Part shown: positions 52,400-52,539 of the stretch, in pieces | Layout: every line of letters begins with the position of its first letter | How positions within the stretch are numbered: the first letter of the stretch is position 1 | Assembly (NCBI GenBank): GCA_002305955.1 | Contig: DBRH01000020.1 | Location: 1 to 52,539, forward strand | DNA: 52,539 nucleotides | Reading direction: 5' to 3' | Source of the DNA: Kosmotogaceae bacterium UBA1373 | GTDB lineage: Bacteria; Thermotogota; Thermotogae; Petrotogales; Kosmotogaceae | Made by a program: the position numbers and the translations under genes | Notes under the pieces: model-generated | The model's database searches: none | What the model saw: only the letters and a program-made list of their open reading frames with translations | Told to the model about the DNA's origin: nothing

Positions 52400-52539
52400 A
52401 TGACCGATATCAAGCGAAACGACACCGAGATAATAAGGGTTTCTAAGAGAGAGTTCAAAGGCCACGAATTTCTGGATCTGAGGATCTACTACGAGGGCGA
52501 CGACGGACAGTACAAACCCACCAAGAAGGGCATAACGCT
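52400..52539 (+). CDS. PC4-like (transcriptional coactivator p15) protein, partial
   Basis: Begins at an ATG, 28 bases after the ABC stop, with GAAAGGA about 10 bases upstream, and runs off the window. The 46 codons seen include VSKREFKGHEFLDLRIYYEG and GQYKPTKKGIT, which fit the start of the single-stranded DNA-binding PC4/p15 fold found in small bacterial proteins. It probably binds ssDNA or RNA; the rest is not visible. Confidence 0.7.
   Translation, partial: MTDIKRNDTEIIRVSKREFKGHEFLDLRIYYEGDDGQYKPTKKGIT

Overview
The window reads as the chromosome of a Thermotogota bacterium, most likely a mesophilic member of the Kosmotogaceae such as Mesotoga. This is an inference from protein style and moderate GC; no database search was possible. 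Coding density is high and Shine-Dalgarno sites are strong. GTG and TTG starts are frequent, and several starts were moved to fit a ribosome-binding site.

Layout. 1-2665: a repeat-rich stretch with one aminotransferase. 2666-7156: two cell-envelope lipoproteins with InlB-like B-repeats; the larger also has a long glycine-rich domain. They are flanked by inverted copies of a dispersed repeat and by an IS110 transposase stub. 7941-9967: a DppA-type D-aminopeptidase, then an encapsulated ferritin and its encapsulin shell. 10026-13430: a type-2 isoleucyl-tRNA synthetase behind a long leader that encodes a 12-codon peptide ending Ile-Ile-Ile-stop. 13558-19015: an RbsABC-like sugar transporter with two TIM-barrel isomerase/epimerase genes. 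19270-25752: a membrane protein, a SUMF1-like exported protein, two HD-GYP signalling proteins (PAS/PocR and MEDS sensors) and a coiled-coil protein. 25753-26125: a deletion derivative of an IS200/IS605 tnpB. 26315-31630: a complete ord-ortA-ortB-oraS-oraE ornithine fermentation operon.

31796-47795 is a 16-kb run on the minus strand of information-processing and division genes: rplU, rpmA, rplM, rpsI, a terminator, dnaG, rpoD, a 53-codon ORF, a degenerate ABC ATPase, a PfkB kinase, a CBS protein, mtaB, a class IV aminotransferase, a DciA-like protein, gyrB, a short membrane protein in the ftsQ position, ftsA, ftsZ and a GspE/PilB ATPase. Many neighbours overlap or abut, which suggests translational coupling. 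48043-52539: tRNA-Ser with a near-consensus promoter, a GH13-like enzyme behind a structured leader with a terminator, spoVS behind a five-tRNA operon, an ABC ATPase and the start of a PC4-like gene.

The observations most worth following up are the Ile-rich leader peptide upstream of ileS, the structured attenuator-like leader of the GH13 gene, the catalytically degraded ABC ATPase next to an unlisted 53-codon gene, the tnpB remnant that keeps its 3' end and hairpin, and the lipoprotein island framed by inverted repeats. No CRISPR array and no complete mobile element were seen.
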